In this document: piece by piece, positions 17,080 to 26,391 of the stretch
Numbering within the stretch: position 1 is the first letter of the stretch
Layout: each line of letters starts with the position of its first letter
Source of the DNA: Afipia sp049747295
GTDB lineage: Bacteria; Pseudomonadota; Alphaproteobacteria; Rhizobiales; Xanthobacteraceae
DNA: 64,000 nucleotides
Reading direction: 5' to 3'
Assembly: GCF_049747295.1 (NCBI RefSeq)
Contig: NZ_JBMHJM010000001.1
Location: 3,410,001 to 3,474,000, forward strand
Program-made: the position numbers and the translations under genes
The notes under the pieces: generated by a model
Seen by the model: only the letters and a program-made list of their open reading frames with translations
Databases searched by the model: none
Told to the model about the DNA's origin: nothing

Positions 17080-18470
17080 CTCACCCAGGACAGTGTCGTA
17101 TCATAGCCTCCCTTGTATGAGAGTGCTTGGCTGAGGCTGTCGACTTGATCGTCATGTTTGCCTTGTGGGAAGGTTAGGAGCTCGGTTTCGAGCTCAGCCA
17201 GAAATGGCGCCTTCCGGGGAAAGAGTACAAGACCGCCTTCAAATTTGGCCTGATGCACAAACAGGCGGCCATTCTTGTCGCGCTCGATTGGAACAGGTTT
17301 GACTGTATAGATGCCTTCTTGTCGAAGCTCCTGAGCCAGAGCAATACCGGTCGATGCGTCCTCGACCAGGATTTTGAGTGGATCATATCGCTGTGCAAGC
17401 GCGATGGCGGTGGCACGAAGCTGAGGGTATTCGTATCGCCCCCTTGTGACGTTCATCAAATAGAAGTGCTTGTCCACGAGAAGCCAGGTCGTGCAGACAG
17501 ACCAATCGTTTTGGCTACCTATTTTTGCGGCCGTATCCCACGATTGGATCACCTTAGTGCGATAGGTGCGCTCGGGCAGTTGATCGTAGTAGCGTAGCCA
17601 ATCTCGGCGGATCATCGCGCCGCCATCGGGTACTGGGGATTGCTGATATTGGGCGCTGAAAATGGCCGAACCCATTTCCGTGCGAAGCTTCTCCAATGTC
17701 GAGATACTCTCATACTGGGGGTGCAGGGCGTCACCGGCCCGGCGCGTGTGATATTCACCGCCTCCGACCTCGATCTTCTCATCCCTCTCGGCAATCGCAG
17801 GCAAGCTCAAGACGGTCCAGTCGCTGGAATTATCGACCAGAAAGCCGGTTAGATCATGAAGATGCACTCTCTGCATGACCAGAATGATCGCACCCTTGGC
17901 TTTGTTATCCAGCCGCGAGAGCAAAGTGTTCGTGAACCATTGGTTCAGTGAGTTGCGCAAAGTATCGGATTGAGCATCGACAGGCTTTTGCGGGTCATCG
18001 AGGATAATCATATCGCCGCCTAGCCCGGTCAGAGTTGCAGACACGGACGTTGATCGGCGAAAGCCCCGCATCGTAGTGAAGACGTCGGAGCTTGCTACCC
18101 GCGCGACCCGCATGCTCGGAAATGTCCTTTGGTACCATTCGGACTGCACGATCGCGCGAAAGTCTGCGGCATGCTTGGCGGATAGGTCCGTGCTGTAACT
18201 GACGCCGAAGATCTTCAAGCGGGGATCGTGCCCAAGTAGGAATGCTGGGAGAATCACCGACACCGTCAACGACTTCAGATAGCGTGGGGGCATATTGATT
18301 ATTAAGCGATTGATCTCACCATTTCGAACGAGTTGCAACTGATGCGCAATCGCCTTGATGTGCCAGTTAGGAAGATACTTTGCGCCCGGATTGAGCATCC
18401 GGAAGCAGCGATGGACAAAGCTCTCAAAGTCGTTGCGCAGAAGGGCCTTGAGCAACTTCCGGTCTTTCAC
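17076..18470 (-). CDS. Phage-type terminase large subunit
   Basis: 464 residues. The ATPase half has a Walker A-like MPPRYLKSLT near 60-70 and Walker B MIILDDPQKP near 155. The nuclease half has SWDTAAK near 308, LVEDASTG near 375 and HDDQVDSLSQAL near 440, the three acidic clusters of the RNase H-like terminase nuclease. All motifs needed for cutting and packaging DNA appear intact. It begins with GTG right after the DUF5681 gene. No portal, capsid or small terminase gene is found in the window, although DUF5681 may serve the small-subunit role. Confidence 0.9.
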   Translation of the reverse strand: MKDRKLLKALLRNDFESFVHRCFRMLNPGAKYLPNWHIKAIAHQLQLVRNGEINRLIINMPPRYLKSLTVSVILPAFLLGHDPRLKIFGVSYSTDLSAKHAADFRAIVQSEWYQRTFPSMRVARVASSDVFTTMRGFRRSTSVSATLTGLGGDMIILDDPQKPVDAQSDTLRNSLNQWFTNTLLSRLDNKAKGAIILVMQRVHLHDLTGFLVDNSSDWTVLSLPAIAERDEKIEVGGGEYHTRRAGDALHPQYESISTLEKLRTEMGSAIFSAQYQQSPVPDGGAMIRRDWLRYYDQLPERTYRTKVIQSWDTAAKIGSQNDWSVCTTWLLVDKHFYLMNVTRGRYEYPQLRATAIALAQRYDPLKILVEDASTGIALAQELRQEGIYTVKPVPIERDKNGRLFVHQAKFEGGLVLFPRKAPFLAELETELLTFPQGKHDDQVDSLSQALSYKGGYDTTLSWVS

Positions 18471-18472
18471 AG

Positions 18473-18901
18473 CTAGGTTCCTTTCTTGTCGAGCTTGGAC
18501 TGGAGGTCCCGGAGGTAAGCGTCGAGCACTGCCTTGTCGTCTGCATCGATCTCGGATTCCACGCTTTCCGTCGATGCCATTGCTGCTAAACGGTTCAATA
18601 TGAATGCCGCAGTTTTGGTGTTGCCCTTTAAGGCTTCCTCGGCAAGCTTGTGGAAAATGGCTTCCAAGATGGTGATCTTGCGAACTTTGCTGCCCTGACG
18701 CATTTCGATTCTCCGATTGAGCAGTTCGGTCAAAATTGCTGCCTCGCTCTTGGCGCCCTTCGGACGGCCTTTGGGATTGCCACTCTGCCCAGGTTTGAAT
18801 TGGTGGGCGCGCGGCGGTTTCCCGTAGCCGACGTCCTCCTCGCCAGGTGAGAGCCGCACGCGCTTCCTAATGATGCGTTGCATTTTTTGACTGGAGGCCA
18901 T
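18473..18901 (-). CDS. DUF5681 protein, possible small-terminase counterpart
   Basis: About 142 residues from MASSQKMQR. The DUF5681 signature GYGKPPRAHQFKPGQSGNP with KGRPKGAKS is clear. These proteins sit next to terminase large subunits in many alphaproteobacteria. Its ATG shares a base with the stop of the ParB-methyltransferase (TGATG), and it is followed two bases later by the terminase, so all three are tightly coupled. Basic and partly helical; a DNA-recognition role for packaging is inferred. Confidence 0.85.
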   Translation of the reverse strand: MASSQKMQRIIRKRVRLSPGEEDVGYGKPPRAHQFKPGQSGNPKGRPKGAKSEAAILTELLNRRIEMRQGSKVRKITILEAIFHKLAEEALKGNTKTAAFILNRLAAMASTESVESEIDADDKAVLDAYLRDLQSKLDKKGT

Positions 18902-20223
18902 CACACCCTCACGCGCGCGCGAGCACACGATCTTTCAGCAGCTACCTCGTGAAACGTCTGTCCGGTGCTTTCCAATATCGCATCTCGTTTGGTGAAATCC
19001 TGCCAGCGCTTGATGGCGACATCGACATACAGAGGGTCGATTTCGATTCCATACCCGCGCCGGCCGACTTTTTCAGCGGCAAGAATGGTTGTGCCGGAGC
19101 CGATGAAAGGATCGAGCACGATATCGCCTCGGCGCGAACAATCCCGCATCGCGTCGGCCACCAAAGCAACAGGCTTCACCGTTGGATGAACCGCGAGGTC
19201 TGCAAGACGACCTTTACGAAACGTATTCACCCCGGGGTATTGCCAGACATTCGATCTTGATCGGCCGTGTTTGCCGAGTTCGATATTATTTCGATGCGGC
19301 GCATCCCCATTCTTGAAAACTAGGATGAGCTCGTGTTGAGAGCGATAGAAGCTGCCTTGACCAGCATTTGTCTTGACCCAGGCAATAACATTCTTGAGTT
19401 CAGTGAAAGCCCGTTCGCCAGCAGCAAGACACTCGGTCAGATGTCTCCAGTCCATGCAGCAGAACACTATCGAACCCTCTTCTAAGTACCGAGCTGCTAA
19501 AGTCATCCACTCGGTGAGGAAGTCAGTGAATTGGATAGGGGTCATCTCACCCGAGGCTGCGGCAAATTCTCGGTGTTTGATCTTGCCTCGCCCCTGCACT
19601 GAACTGATCCGGACATTGTATGGCGGGTCGGCGAACGCCATGATGGCGGAGTTACCGCTCATAAGCCCTTTAATGTGGTCTGGATCTCTGGAATCGCCGC
19701 ACAAGAGGCGGTGATTCCCGAGAACCCATTGATCTTTGATGCGGCTCACGGCTCGCGGTTGAATTTGCGGGACGATGTCGACAGGCTGACTTTCGAGGTC
19801 AACCAAATCGCCCAAAAGGTTGTCGACCTCGGCTGGTTCAAAACCCGTAATTTCAAGACTTAGATCAAATTCCGGAAGCGAAACCGCGAGTTCGCCCAGT
19901 TCTGCAGCGAGAATTTTGTGATCCCAGCCGGCATTCGCTGCGATCTTGTTGTCTGCAAGCGCCAGCGCGCGTTTTTCAGTTTCGCTAAGTTCTCTTAGAA
20001 TGCTGACCGGTATTTTGGCTAAGCCCAATGCCTGCGCTGCGCGCCATCTTCCGACGCCACAGTAGATGATGCCACGCTCATCAACGAGGATAGGGTACCT
20101 GAATCCGAAACGCCGAATACTATTGGCGATTTGCTCAAGTTGCTTCTTTGAGTGCGTTCGGGCATTGCGCTTGTAAGGTCGAAGCTGGTCGACCTGCATT
20201 TCTTCGATTGAACTCAAGTACAC
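18901..20223 (-). CDS. ParB-like domain fused to DNA methyltransferase
   Basis: 440 residues. The N-terminal ParB/Srx-like domain (about 1-105) contains NARTHSKKQ and CGVGRWRAAQALG. The C-terminal N6-adenine or N4-cytosine methyltransferase has catalytic DPPYNV near 215 and the SAM motif DPFIGSGTT near 370, in the beta-class order. The fusion is common in phages and integrated elements and protects or marks DNA. The start is GTG at 20223, with an internal ATG at about 20199 as alternative. It heads a coupled trio with DUF5681 and the terminase. A decayed copy of the ParB part is present near 60.6 kb. Confidence 0.9.
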   Translation of the reverse strand: MYLSSIEEMQVDQLRPYKRNARTHSKKQLEQIANSIRRFGFRYPILVDERGIIYCGVGRWRAAQALGLAKIPVSILRELSETEKRALALADNKIAANAGWDHKILAAELGELAVSLPEFDLSLEITGFEPAEVDNLLGDLVDLESQPVDIVPQIQPRAVSRIKDQWVLGNHRLLCGDSRDPDHIKGLMSGNSAIMAFADPPYNVRISSVQGRGKIKHREFAAASGEMTPIQFTDFLTEWMTLAARYLEEGSIVFCCMDWRHLTECLAAGERAFTELKNVIAWVKTNAGQGSFYRSQHELILVFKNGDAPHRNNIELGKHGRSRSNVWQYPGVNTFRKGRLADLAVHPTVKPVALVADAMRDCSRRGDIVLDPFIGSGTTILAAEKVGRRGYGIEIDPLYVDVAIKRWQDFTKRDAILESTGQTFHEVAAERSCARARVRV

Positions 20224-20283
20224 TTCAGGGCTCCATTCTGTTCGAATGAAGCCGTTATATTGATCATTAACGCGCGATTCGCA

Positions 20284-21078
20284 TCAACGTCGATCCAAGT
20301 CAGAATGTGGCAAATCCACGGCAAATGGGGCGGCAGAACGAGGCCGGCGCTCGGGCGAACGGAGGCCCGCTTTTGCCAGCGCATCAGAAATTTTCTGCTC
20401 GGAAGGCGTTTTCTCTCCAGGATAGCGGTTGCTATATTCTGCTTTGATTTGTTTCAGGAGGGGAATTGGAAGCGGCGGTCGACCGTTCGTGGGGAGGAGC
20501 GTTGAGAAATCCAAGAAACGAAGGTCGGGGACTGATGCCTGGTGCGCCTCCGGAACGCCGGATCTGAGTGATCGGTAACAGCGATCTTCAGCATCCATCA
20601 TTGAAATCGTCAGTTGGATGATCCTCAGATCGAGGTCACTGAGTTCGTAAGGCAATGGTTCAGGAATAACTTCAACAGCCCTGACCCACCGGCCATCGCG
20701 CAGAAAGGTGGTGCCTCTGCCATCGACTTTAGCGCCATCCAGAAGTTCTATCTGAAACGTCTGCTTCTCTAGGGATTGCTGTTCAAATGCTTGGAAGTAG
20801 TTCGCGGATCGTAGGCGAACGACGAATGGCTTGCTACCAGATTGCCCTTCAAAAATAACGCACACCAATCCGGCGGTACGTCCGGACGGCAATCGAATAA
20901 ATTCAATTTGGATTGTGGCGCTGTCACTCTCTAACAGATCGATTGCTTCTGCAATCGTTGTTCGTACAACAGGCTGACCATCATCTCGCAAAGTTTTGTA
21001 GTGCATCATAACATTATCATTAGGCCGCTCGAAACTCGAGCCGATCATGGCATGGACGCTAATGCGGTCAACTCGCAC
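20284..21078 (-). CDS. Unknown 264-residue protein of the terminase module
   Basis: A full-length open frame from GTG at 21078; internal ATG starts exist at about residues 11 and 24. I do not recognise a family. Residues 40-150 look like beta-rich sheet with alternating hydrophobics. Residues 150-220 are helical, with two acidic stretches. The C-terminus is basic and rich in Arg and Pro. There is no membrane segment and no obvious catalytic motif. It lies 60 bases upstream of the ParB-methyltransferase in the same direction, so it is probably the first gene of that operon. Confidence 0.65.
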   Translation of the reverse strand: MRVDRISVHAMIGSSFERPNDNVMMHYKTLRDDGQPVVRTTIAEAIDLLESDSATIQIEFIRLPSGRTAGLVCVIFEGQSGSKPFVVRLRSANYFQAFEQQSLEKQTFQIELLDGAKVDGRGTTFLRDGRWVRAVEVIPEPLPYELSDLDLRIIQLTISMMDAEDRCYRSLRSGVPEAHQASVPDLRFLDFSTLLPTNGRPPLPIPLLKQIKAEYSNRYPGEKTPSEQKISDALAKAGLRSPERRPRSAAPFAVDLPHSDLDRR

Positions 21079-21766
21079 GTGCGATGATCACGTGCTTTTT
21101 CACGGTATAAGTGGGAGGTTCGGGTCTCTGGCTAGGTAGCCGTTATGGAATGTCCGCTCCTGAGTTTGGCGGACATGGTCTGCCGCCTAAACCAATAGTG
21201 GCGCTGCCACAGACGTCCATTGAATTAGCCAGGGTCCTCGTTCAATCACAAGGAACGAATGACCGCTTCTGGCCCATAGCTGGCATGTGGCCGGTGCCGC
21301 CAGCGTCCGCTTTTGGAAGTTAGCAGACGTTTATAAGTCCCCGTCGATATCCGGATCTCGGGGGCCAAACGGGCGCATCGGGATGGCCGATTGTTTGCTC
21401 GCTATTGCGCTCGATTTCGACGGCGCGAATTCTGTGAACCGCCGCTTTTGCCGATTCCGCATTCAAGCTAGGGGCGGGCATCAGCGGCGACGTTCAGTTC
21501 TCCGCTCCGCTGCCGGGCGTTGCGGATTGGAAGAAGGCTCGTCTGCAATTACCACTTCTGTCTTCCTTGAGCACAAGCGGATTCAGATTTAATCAGTACG
21601 ACGCGGAATGAAGCCGTTTACGAAGGTAACAAATGGATGTTGAGTGGATTGTGCAGGACCCCTAGCCCGCGCAAGGGTCGCCACGAACGCGCGATTGCGG
21701 GAACAACCCGGCTTGTTCGGAGAAGGAAAATATCGCAACATTCGCGTCCAGCGGAGAAGTGCTCCA
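21079..21766. other. Non-coding stretch with an ATGTCCGC inverted repeat
   Basis: No supported gene. An 8-bp perfect inverted repeat (ATGTCCGC at 21150-21157, GCGGACAT at 21169-21176) and further TGACCGCTTCTGG and GTCCGCTTTTGG copies resemble dispersed intergenic repeats that I associate with this bacterial group. This is recall rather than a search. Confidence 0.4.
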
Positions 21767-22090
21767 ATGAGTTCCTCGGGTAAGATGACAGGGCGGCTGA
21801 TCGCGGCGGCGCGCGGCTTGATCGGAGTGAGCCGCGAGGATTTCGGCGGCGCCGTGGGCATTTCGGCTGAGAGCTTAGCCCAGATGGAGGCGAACGGCAG
21901 TGCCTGGATCCATTCCGAAGCAGATGCCGAAGCGCTGAGGCGCGCCTTTGAGACGTTTGGTGTCGTCGTCATCGACGAGGACGGCAATATGGGAGCTGGT
22001 GGTCGATTAAAATTCACCCGCCAGGATGTGAAGCAAATCAATCGATTAGAAAACGAAGGCGGCATAGTCCGTTCTGATGATGCTCCGTAA
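21767..22090 (+). CDS. Small helix-turn-helix regulator
   Basis: 107 residues from MSSSGKMTG. Residues 8-45 read as a helix-turn-helix (LIAAARGLIGVSREDFGGA then ISAESLAQMEA), followed by FETFGVVVIDEDG and a short FTRQDVKQI tail. Members of this family are frequent single-gene regulators in Bradyrhizobiaceae. The ATG at 21767 follows a GCGGAG ribosome site. No clear operator or target is adjacent; it is the closest regulator to the universal stress gene. Confidence 0.8.
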   Translation: MSSSGKMTGRLIAAARGLIGVSREDFGGAVGISAESLAQMEANGSAWIHSEADAEALRRAFETFGVVVIDEDGNMGAGGRLKFTRQDVKQINRLENEGGIVRSDDAP

Positions 22091-22448
22091 TGAGTTCCGC
22101 GGTCCGATAGGCAGGTAGAGATCCAATCCGCCGGAGTCGAGACTGTTTACTGCGGCAGCGCGCTAGGCGCATAGTGCTTTCCTGTCCCCTCAACGTCCAT
22201 CGGTTGATCGACATCGGCATTCTATCTACGAGGAAATGACGTTTTTATTCGCGAATATGATTTTTGGGGTTTCGCAACCATTAAAGCTGATAGGTTTTTG
22301 GCGCTTTCTTTCATTATCCGCGGCCGCGCAAAACAGCGACAACGCGCCGCTTCTCTCGGTTCCGTTTGCGACTGGCATTCCGAATTGAAAGAGCAAGTGA
22401 TACCCTGAGCACTCAGAAACGCTCGGCGACCCTTGCCTGGAGTTTAGG
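22091..22448. other. Intergenic region upstream of the stress-protein gene
   Basis: No gene is seen. The base composition becomes AT-richer around 22235-22265, as in a promoter region, but no specific boxes could be fixed with confidence. Confidence 0.4.
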
Positions 22449-23309
22449 ATGTATATCCTGGCAGCTACGGATTTTTCCACACGGTCTCAACGCGCAGTAC
22501 GTCGAGCTGGCCAGTTGGCGCGGTCTGCCGCGGCAGAGCTCGCACTAGTCCACGTGGTGGATGATGATCAACCGTTGCGGCTTGTCGAGATGGAGATGCG
22601 AGAGAGCGAGCGTATGCTTGCAGAACTGATCAGCGCAGTAAGAGAATTGCAGGACCTGCGCTGCCATCCGATGGTCGTCAAAGGGGACCCGTTTGATGCC
22701 ATCCTTCGGACAGCCGCAGATCACACAGCCGATCTCATCGTCATGGGAGCACATCGCAAACAGCTTCTGCGCGATATCTTTGTAGGCACAACGATCGAGC
22801 GCGTAATTCGTACCGGATGCCATCCCGTCCTTATGGTGAACAACGAAGTGAACTCAGCGTATGAATCCGTTCTCGCTCCTGTCGATTTCTCGGACGCGTC
22901 GGCGAACGCGATCAAGGCTGCCCGAAACCTTGGTCTGATGAATGAAATACGGCTTGAGATCCTTCATGGGTTTTTGCCCTTCGGAAAGGGCAAGATAGCA
23001 ATGGCGGGTCTCGGTCAAACAGACATTGACAACTACGTCTCAAGTGAGCGCCAAGAGGTGACTGAAGAGTTGACAACATTTCTGCGTCAGAATGACCTTG
23101 CCAGCCTGAGAGCTGCCTTGCGCGTTGTGGAAGGAGCCTCGTTCGAAGCAATCTCGGCGAGGGTCGACAGGATGCGGCCGGATCTTCTGGTTATTGGCAC
23201 GCACGGGCGTTCTGGATTGCTGAAGGTGCTGCTCGGAAGCGTTACCGAAGAGGCCCTTCGTTCTCTGGACGTTGACATTTTGGCCGTGCCAGCGAGCAAA
23301 CGGCACTAA
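22449..23309 (+). CDS. Universal stress protein with two Usp domains
   Basis: 286 residues made of two UspA domains (about 1-138 and 140-284). The second carries the ATP-binding GTHGRSGLLKVLLGS motif. The first has the related MGAHRKQLLRDIFVG sequence, in which the first glycine pattern is altered, so only the second may bind ATP. Cytoplasmic; such proteins help survival under energy or osmotic stress. It is convergent with the Mrp antiporter operon, with only 14 bases between the genes. Confidence 0.92.
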   Translation: MYILAATDFSTRSQRAVRRAGQLARSAAAELALVHVVDDDQPLRLVEMEMRESERMLAELISAVRELQDLRCHPMVVKGDPFDAILRTAADHTADLIVMGAHRKQLLRDIFVGTTIERVIRTGCHPVLMVNNEVNSAYESVLAPVDFSDASANAIKAARNLGLMNEIRLEILHGFLPFGKGKIAMAGLGQTDIDNYVSSERQEVTEELTTFLRQNDLASLRAALRVVEGASFEAISARVDRMRPDLLVIGTHGRSGLLKVLLGSVTEEALRSLDVDILAVPASKRH

Positions 23310-23323
23310 GGGCCGTCTCCTCC

Positions 23324-23668
23324 TTAATCGCGATCGACAGCGTCGGTCAGATTTTCGGCTGTGTCCCGAAACCGAGCGGCCCCGACCAAAATGGTTAGGG
23401 CGACGGGCGTCGTCACGATACCCAACCCGATGATCAAGAGTTCATGCAGCACTGGGCGGGTTTGGAGAACCGAGAAGTAAACCATTGAAGCAAGCGCGAT
23501 GAAGCCGGTTCCCAGCGTAGTCCCGAGAGTTGGCGCATGGACGCGCTCATAGAACGTTCGGAGTCGTAGGAGGCCGAGCGAGCCAATGAGGGTAACAATG
23601 GCTCCCGCCAGAATGAGAACTGCTGTTAGCGCCGCGGCCCAGCCTGGAACATCCTCAGTGCCATTCAT
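23324..23668 (-). CDS. mnhG: Mrp-type Na+/H+ antiporter subunit G
   Basis: 114 residues with three membrane helices, starting about residues 10, 43 and 70. The GSLGLLRLRTFYERVHAPTL motif of MnhG/PhaG/MrpG is present. It is the last gene of the operon and overlaps mnhF by four bases. The subunit is needed for assembly of the membrane antiporter that exports Na+ or K+ in exchange for protons. Confidence 0.93.
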   Translation of the reverse strand: MNGTEDVPGWAAALTAVLILAGAIVTLIGSLGLLRLRTFYERVHAPTLGTTLGTGFIALASMVYFSVLQTRPVLHELLIIGLGIVTTPVALTILVGAARFRDTAENLTDAVDRD

Positions 23669-23946
23669 TCGATAACCTCGCCACGGAGCAGGAATTTTGC
23701 CAGTGCTACCGTGCCAACAAAACCCAATAGGCTCATTGCAATAGCCGCCTCAAAATAGAGCGTGCTGCCGGATCGAATGCCATAGGTGAGAAGCAACAGC
23801 ATTGCATTCACATACAACGTATCGAATCCAAGCACGCGATCCTGAGCTCTCGGACCGCGAAAAATGCGGAAAATTGCACAACCCATCGCCATCACCAGAA
23901 TTATCTGCGCCATTATGACTGAGTATTTTAGAACCAGCAGGCTCAT
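23665..23946 (-). CDS. mnhF: Mrp-type antiporter subunit F
   Basis: 93 residues with three membrane helices. The characteristic IFRGPRAQDRVLGFDTLYVNA region is present between helices one and two. It overlaps its neighbours E and G by four bases each, as expected of a tightly coupled operon. Confidence 0.92.
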   Translation of the reverse strand: MSLLVLKYSVIMAQIILVMAMGCAIFRIFRGPRAQDRVLGFDTLYVNAMLLLLTYGIRSGSTLYFEAAIAMSLLGFVGTVALAKFLLRGEVIE

Positions 23947-24431
23947 GGAAAAATCTCCAGCAAGCGACGTTCGTAGCGGCCTTTTATCGTGCGGATCCAG
24001 TCGTCTTCATCGATCAAGTCGAGAACATGGATCATCAACAAGCCCTTCGGTTGATTGAAGTTCACCCACAGTGTTCCTGGCGTGGCAGTGATGATGCACG
24101 CTAATGCCGCCAACCCGTAGGGATTGCGGAGGTCGAGGGGAATGCGGACGAACCCGGAAGTTCGATGTTGCCGATCCTGGCCAAGAATGATGCGACCGAC
24201 CGCGATATTAGAGTGGAGGATGTCTATCAGCACCAAGAAGGACAATTGAAGGAGGGCAGCCGGCCGTCGAACAGGGGCTCTTGGCAACTGCAGCGCCATG
24301 AGAATCCATCCGCCCACAAGCGCGAGCACGGAACCGAGAAGGATGTGTCCTAATGAAGTTGTTTGGTTAAGCAGCAACCACAGGACAAGAAGCCCGAGAC
24401 TGAGAAACGGAAAAGGTAACAGCCGAGTCAT
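23943..24431 (-). CDS. mnhE: Mrp-type antiporter subunit E
   Basis: 162 residues. Two or three N-terminal membrane helices are followed by a cytoplasmic part with ITATPGTLWVNF and LLMIHVLDLIDEDDW, matching MnhE/PhaE/MrpE. Overlaps subunits D and F by four bases. Confidence 0.93.
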   Translation of the reverse strand: MTRLLPFPFLSLGLLVLWLLLNQTTSLGHILLGSVLALVGGWILMALQLPRAPVRRPAALLQLSFLVLIDILHSNIAVGRIILGQDRQHRTSGFVRIPLDLRNPYGLAALACIITATPGTLWVNFNQPKGLLMIHVLDLIDEDDWIRTIKGRYERRLLEIFP

Positions 24432-26050
24432 ATGTCGCCTGCCTTTCTGATACGTGTTCTACTCGTCGCGAGGACATCACCGATATAGGTCGAGGGCGCG
24501 TGCAGTGATTGAGCCGTCGCTTGTATGAATCGCATGACAGGTCCAGCTTGTAAGGTCTGCAGAACACAAATGGACAAGAGAAAAAAAACCGGTGCCATCT
24601 CGATCATTCGGACGCGCGGCACGGCGCGGTCCGGCGACGCCCAGAAGATGCGGATTCCCGCTCGCGTCATCGCGATCAAGCTGGCAAAACCCGACAAAAT
24701 TAATAGTACGAGCATCGCCCACCCATCACTAGGAATTGGACCGCCATGATGTATTCCTGATGGATTAAGGGCGGCGGTGAGGAGGGCGAATTTCGCTATG
24801 AAACCAGACAGCGGTGGCAGGCCGGCGATAACCAGAGCGCACCCGATAAACGCGATGCCAAGCAGACCCATTGTCGCTACAATTGTTATGCCAACTTCCT
24901 CTTGCTCATGCTCCTCGTCATCTTCGCCATAAGCTTCGCGCGTGACGGCGATCATGTCCGCCCCTGGTTCGCGCCCACGCTCGACTAATTCGACAAGAAG
25001 AAAGAACGCGCTGATGCCGAGCGTCGAGCTAACCAAGTAAAAGAGCGCTCCACTGGTAACACCGACCTGAGTCATCCCGGCAGCCGCCAATAAGGTGCCT
25101 GAGGACACAAGCACCGAAAATGCGGCCAGACGGGCCATGTCCTGAGAGGCCAAGGTCCCTATTGCGCCGAATGAGATCGTCGCCAACCCGCCCAAGAACA
25201 ACCAGTTGCTGCCGAAGCCTGCCGATGCGCCAGCGTCAGCGCCAAAAAGCAATAACGATAGTCGCAGCACGATATAGACGCCGACTTTCGTCATGATCGA
25301 AAAAATTGAGGCCACGGGCGGACTCGCCGCCGCGTATGCCGAGGGCAGCCAGAAACATAAGGGCCACATGCCTGCTTTGACCAGGAATGCAATGGCGAGG
25401 ATGCCAGCACCTGCCTCGAACAATCCGCGGTTCTCCGGAGCGATGACCGGTATTCGCGTAGCGAGATCAGCCATATTGAGCGTGCCGGTCACACCGTAGA
25501 TGAGACTGACGCCGATCAAAAACAGCAGGGATGCGACCAGGTTCACTACGATGTAGTGCAACCCGACCTTCACCCGGGCCAAGCCCGAGCCGTGCAGCAG
25601 AAGCCCGTATGATGCCGCCAGCAATAACTCAAAGAAGACGAACAGGTTGAAGAGATCACCAGTTAGAAAGGCGCCATTGAGCCCCATCAGCAGAAACTGA
25701 AACAGCGGATGGAAATGGGCGCCTGCACGATGCCAACGAGCCAGCGAGAATACCACCGCGGCTAAGGCCAAGAGGCTCGTTAGAAGCAGCATAAGGGCGG
25801 AGAGACGATCTAGAACAAGCACAATCGCGAATGGAGATGGCCAGTCGCCTACACGATAAATTTGGCTACCATTAGCCGCGTCCGATTCCCCGACCAAGGC
25901 AACCGCCGTGAAAAGGAGTGCGACAGTCACGGCCACATTGATGATAGCGATAGTGTCGCGGTGACGTTCTCCGCTGAGAAGGAGCATGCCGCCGCAAGCG
26001 AGGAGGGGCATAGCGATCGGCATAATCATAAGGTTTGTGGCGCTGCTCAT
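24428..26050 (-). CDS. mnhD: Mrp-type antiporter subunit D
   Basis: 540 residues with about fourteen membrane helices of the complex I NuoL/M/N-like family. FLVKAGMWPLCFWLP carries the conserved lysine, and the proline-rich loop ASPPVASIFS is present. An unusual acidic loop with several Glu and His residues (EDDEEHEQEE) lies between late helices. The protein probably forms one proton channel of the antiporter. It overlaps subunits C and E. Confidence 0.93.
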   Translation of the reverse strand: MSSATNLMIMPIAMPLLACGGMLLLSGERHRDTIAIINVAVTVALLFTAVALVGESDAANGSQIYRVGDWPSPFAIVLVLDRLSALMLLLTSLLALAAVVFSLARWHRAGAHFHPLFQFLLMGLNGAFLTGDLFNLFVFFELLLAASYGLLLHGSGLARVKVGLHYIVVNLVASLLFLIGVSLIYGVTGTLNMADLATRIPVIAPENRGLFEAGAGILAIAFLVKAGMWPLCFWLPSAYAAASPPVASIFSIMTKVGVYIVLRLSLLLFGADAGASAGFGSNWLFLGGLATISFGAIGTLASQDMARLAAFSVLVSSGTLLAAAGMTQVGVTSGALFYLVSSTLGISAFFLLVELVERGREPGADMIAVTREAYGEDDEEHEQEEVGITIVATMGLLGIAFIGCALVIAGLPPLSGFIAKFALLTAALNPSGIHHGGPIPSDGWAMLVLLILSGFASLIAMTRAGIRIFWASPDRAVPRVRMIEMAPVFFLLSICVLQTLQAGPVMRFIQATAQSLHAPSTYIGDVLATSRTRIRKAGDI

Positions 26051-26391
26051 GCGTCGGGCTCTTGACCGTCCACGTGGTCGGTACCGGCGAGGCCCCGCGA
26101 CGCCAGCAGGACAACCAAGAAAAGCGCGGTCGTCGCGAAGCTAATAACAATCGCCGTCAGGACGAGCGCTTGTGGGAGCGGGTCGGCATATCGCGATGCA
26201 TCTCCGGTTTCCGGCGCCACGAGCACTGGTGCTCCAACCCGCAGCCGTCCCATCGCCACGATAAAAAGATTGATCGCGTAGGATAGGAGGGACAGGCCGA
26301 CGATGACCTGGAACGTGCGCGGTCGCAGGATCAGCCACACACCAGAGCCCGCAAGTGCACCTATAGCAACGGCGAGGATCACCTCCATCAT
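26047..26391 (-). CDS. mnhC: Mrp-type antiporter subunit C
   Basis: 114 residues with three membrane helices, similar to NuoK. The LRPRTFQVIVGLSLLSYAINL stretch is typical of MnhC. It overlaps the fused A/B gene and subunit D by four bases each. Confidence 0.93.
   Translation of the reverse strand: MMEVILAVAIGALAGSGVWLILRPRTFQVIVGLSLLSYAINLFIVAMGRLRVGAPVLVAPETGDASRYADPLPQALVLTAIVISFATTALFLVVLLASRGLAGTDHVDGQEPDA

Noticed and set aside
13215..21078. Complete prophage
   Set aside because: No portal, capsid, protease, tail or lysis gene is found; only terminase, modification and recombination genes are present.
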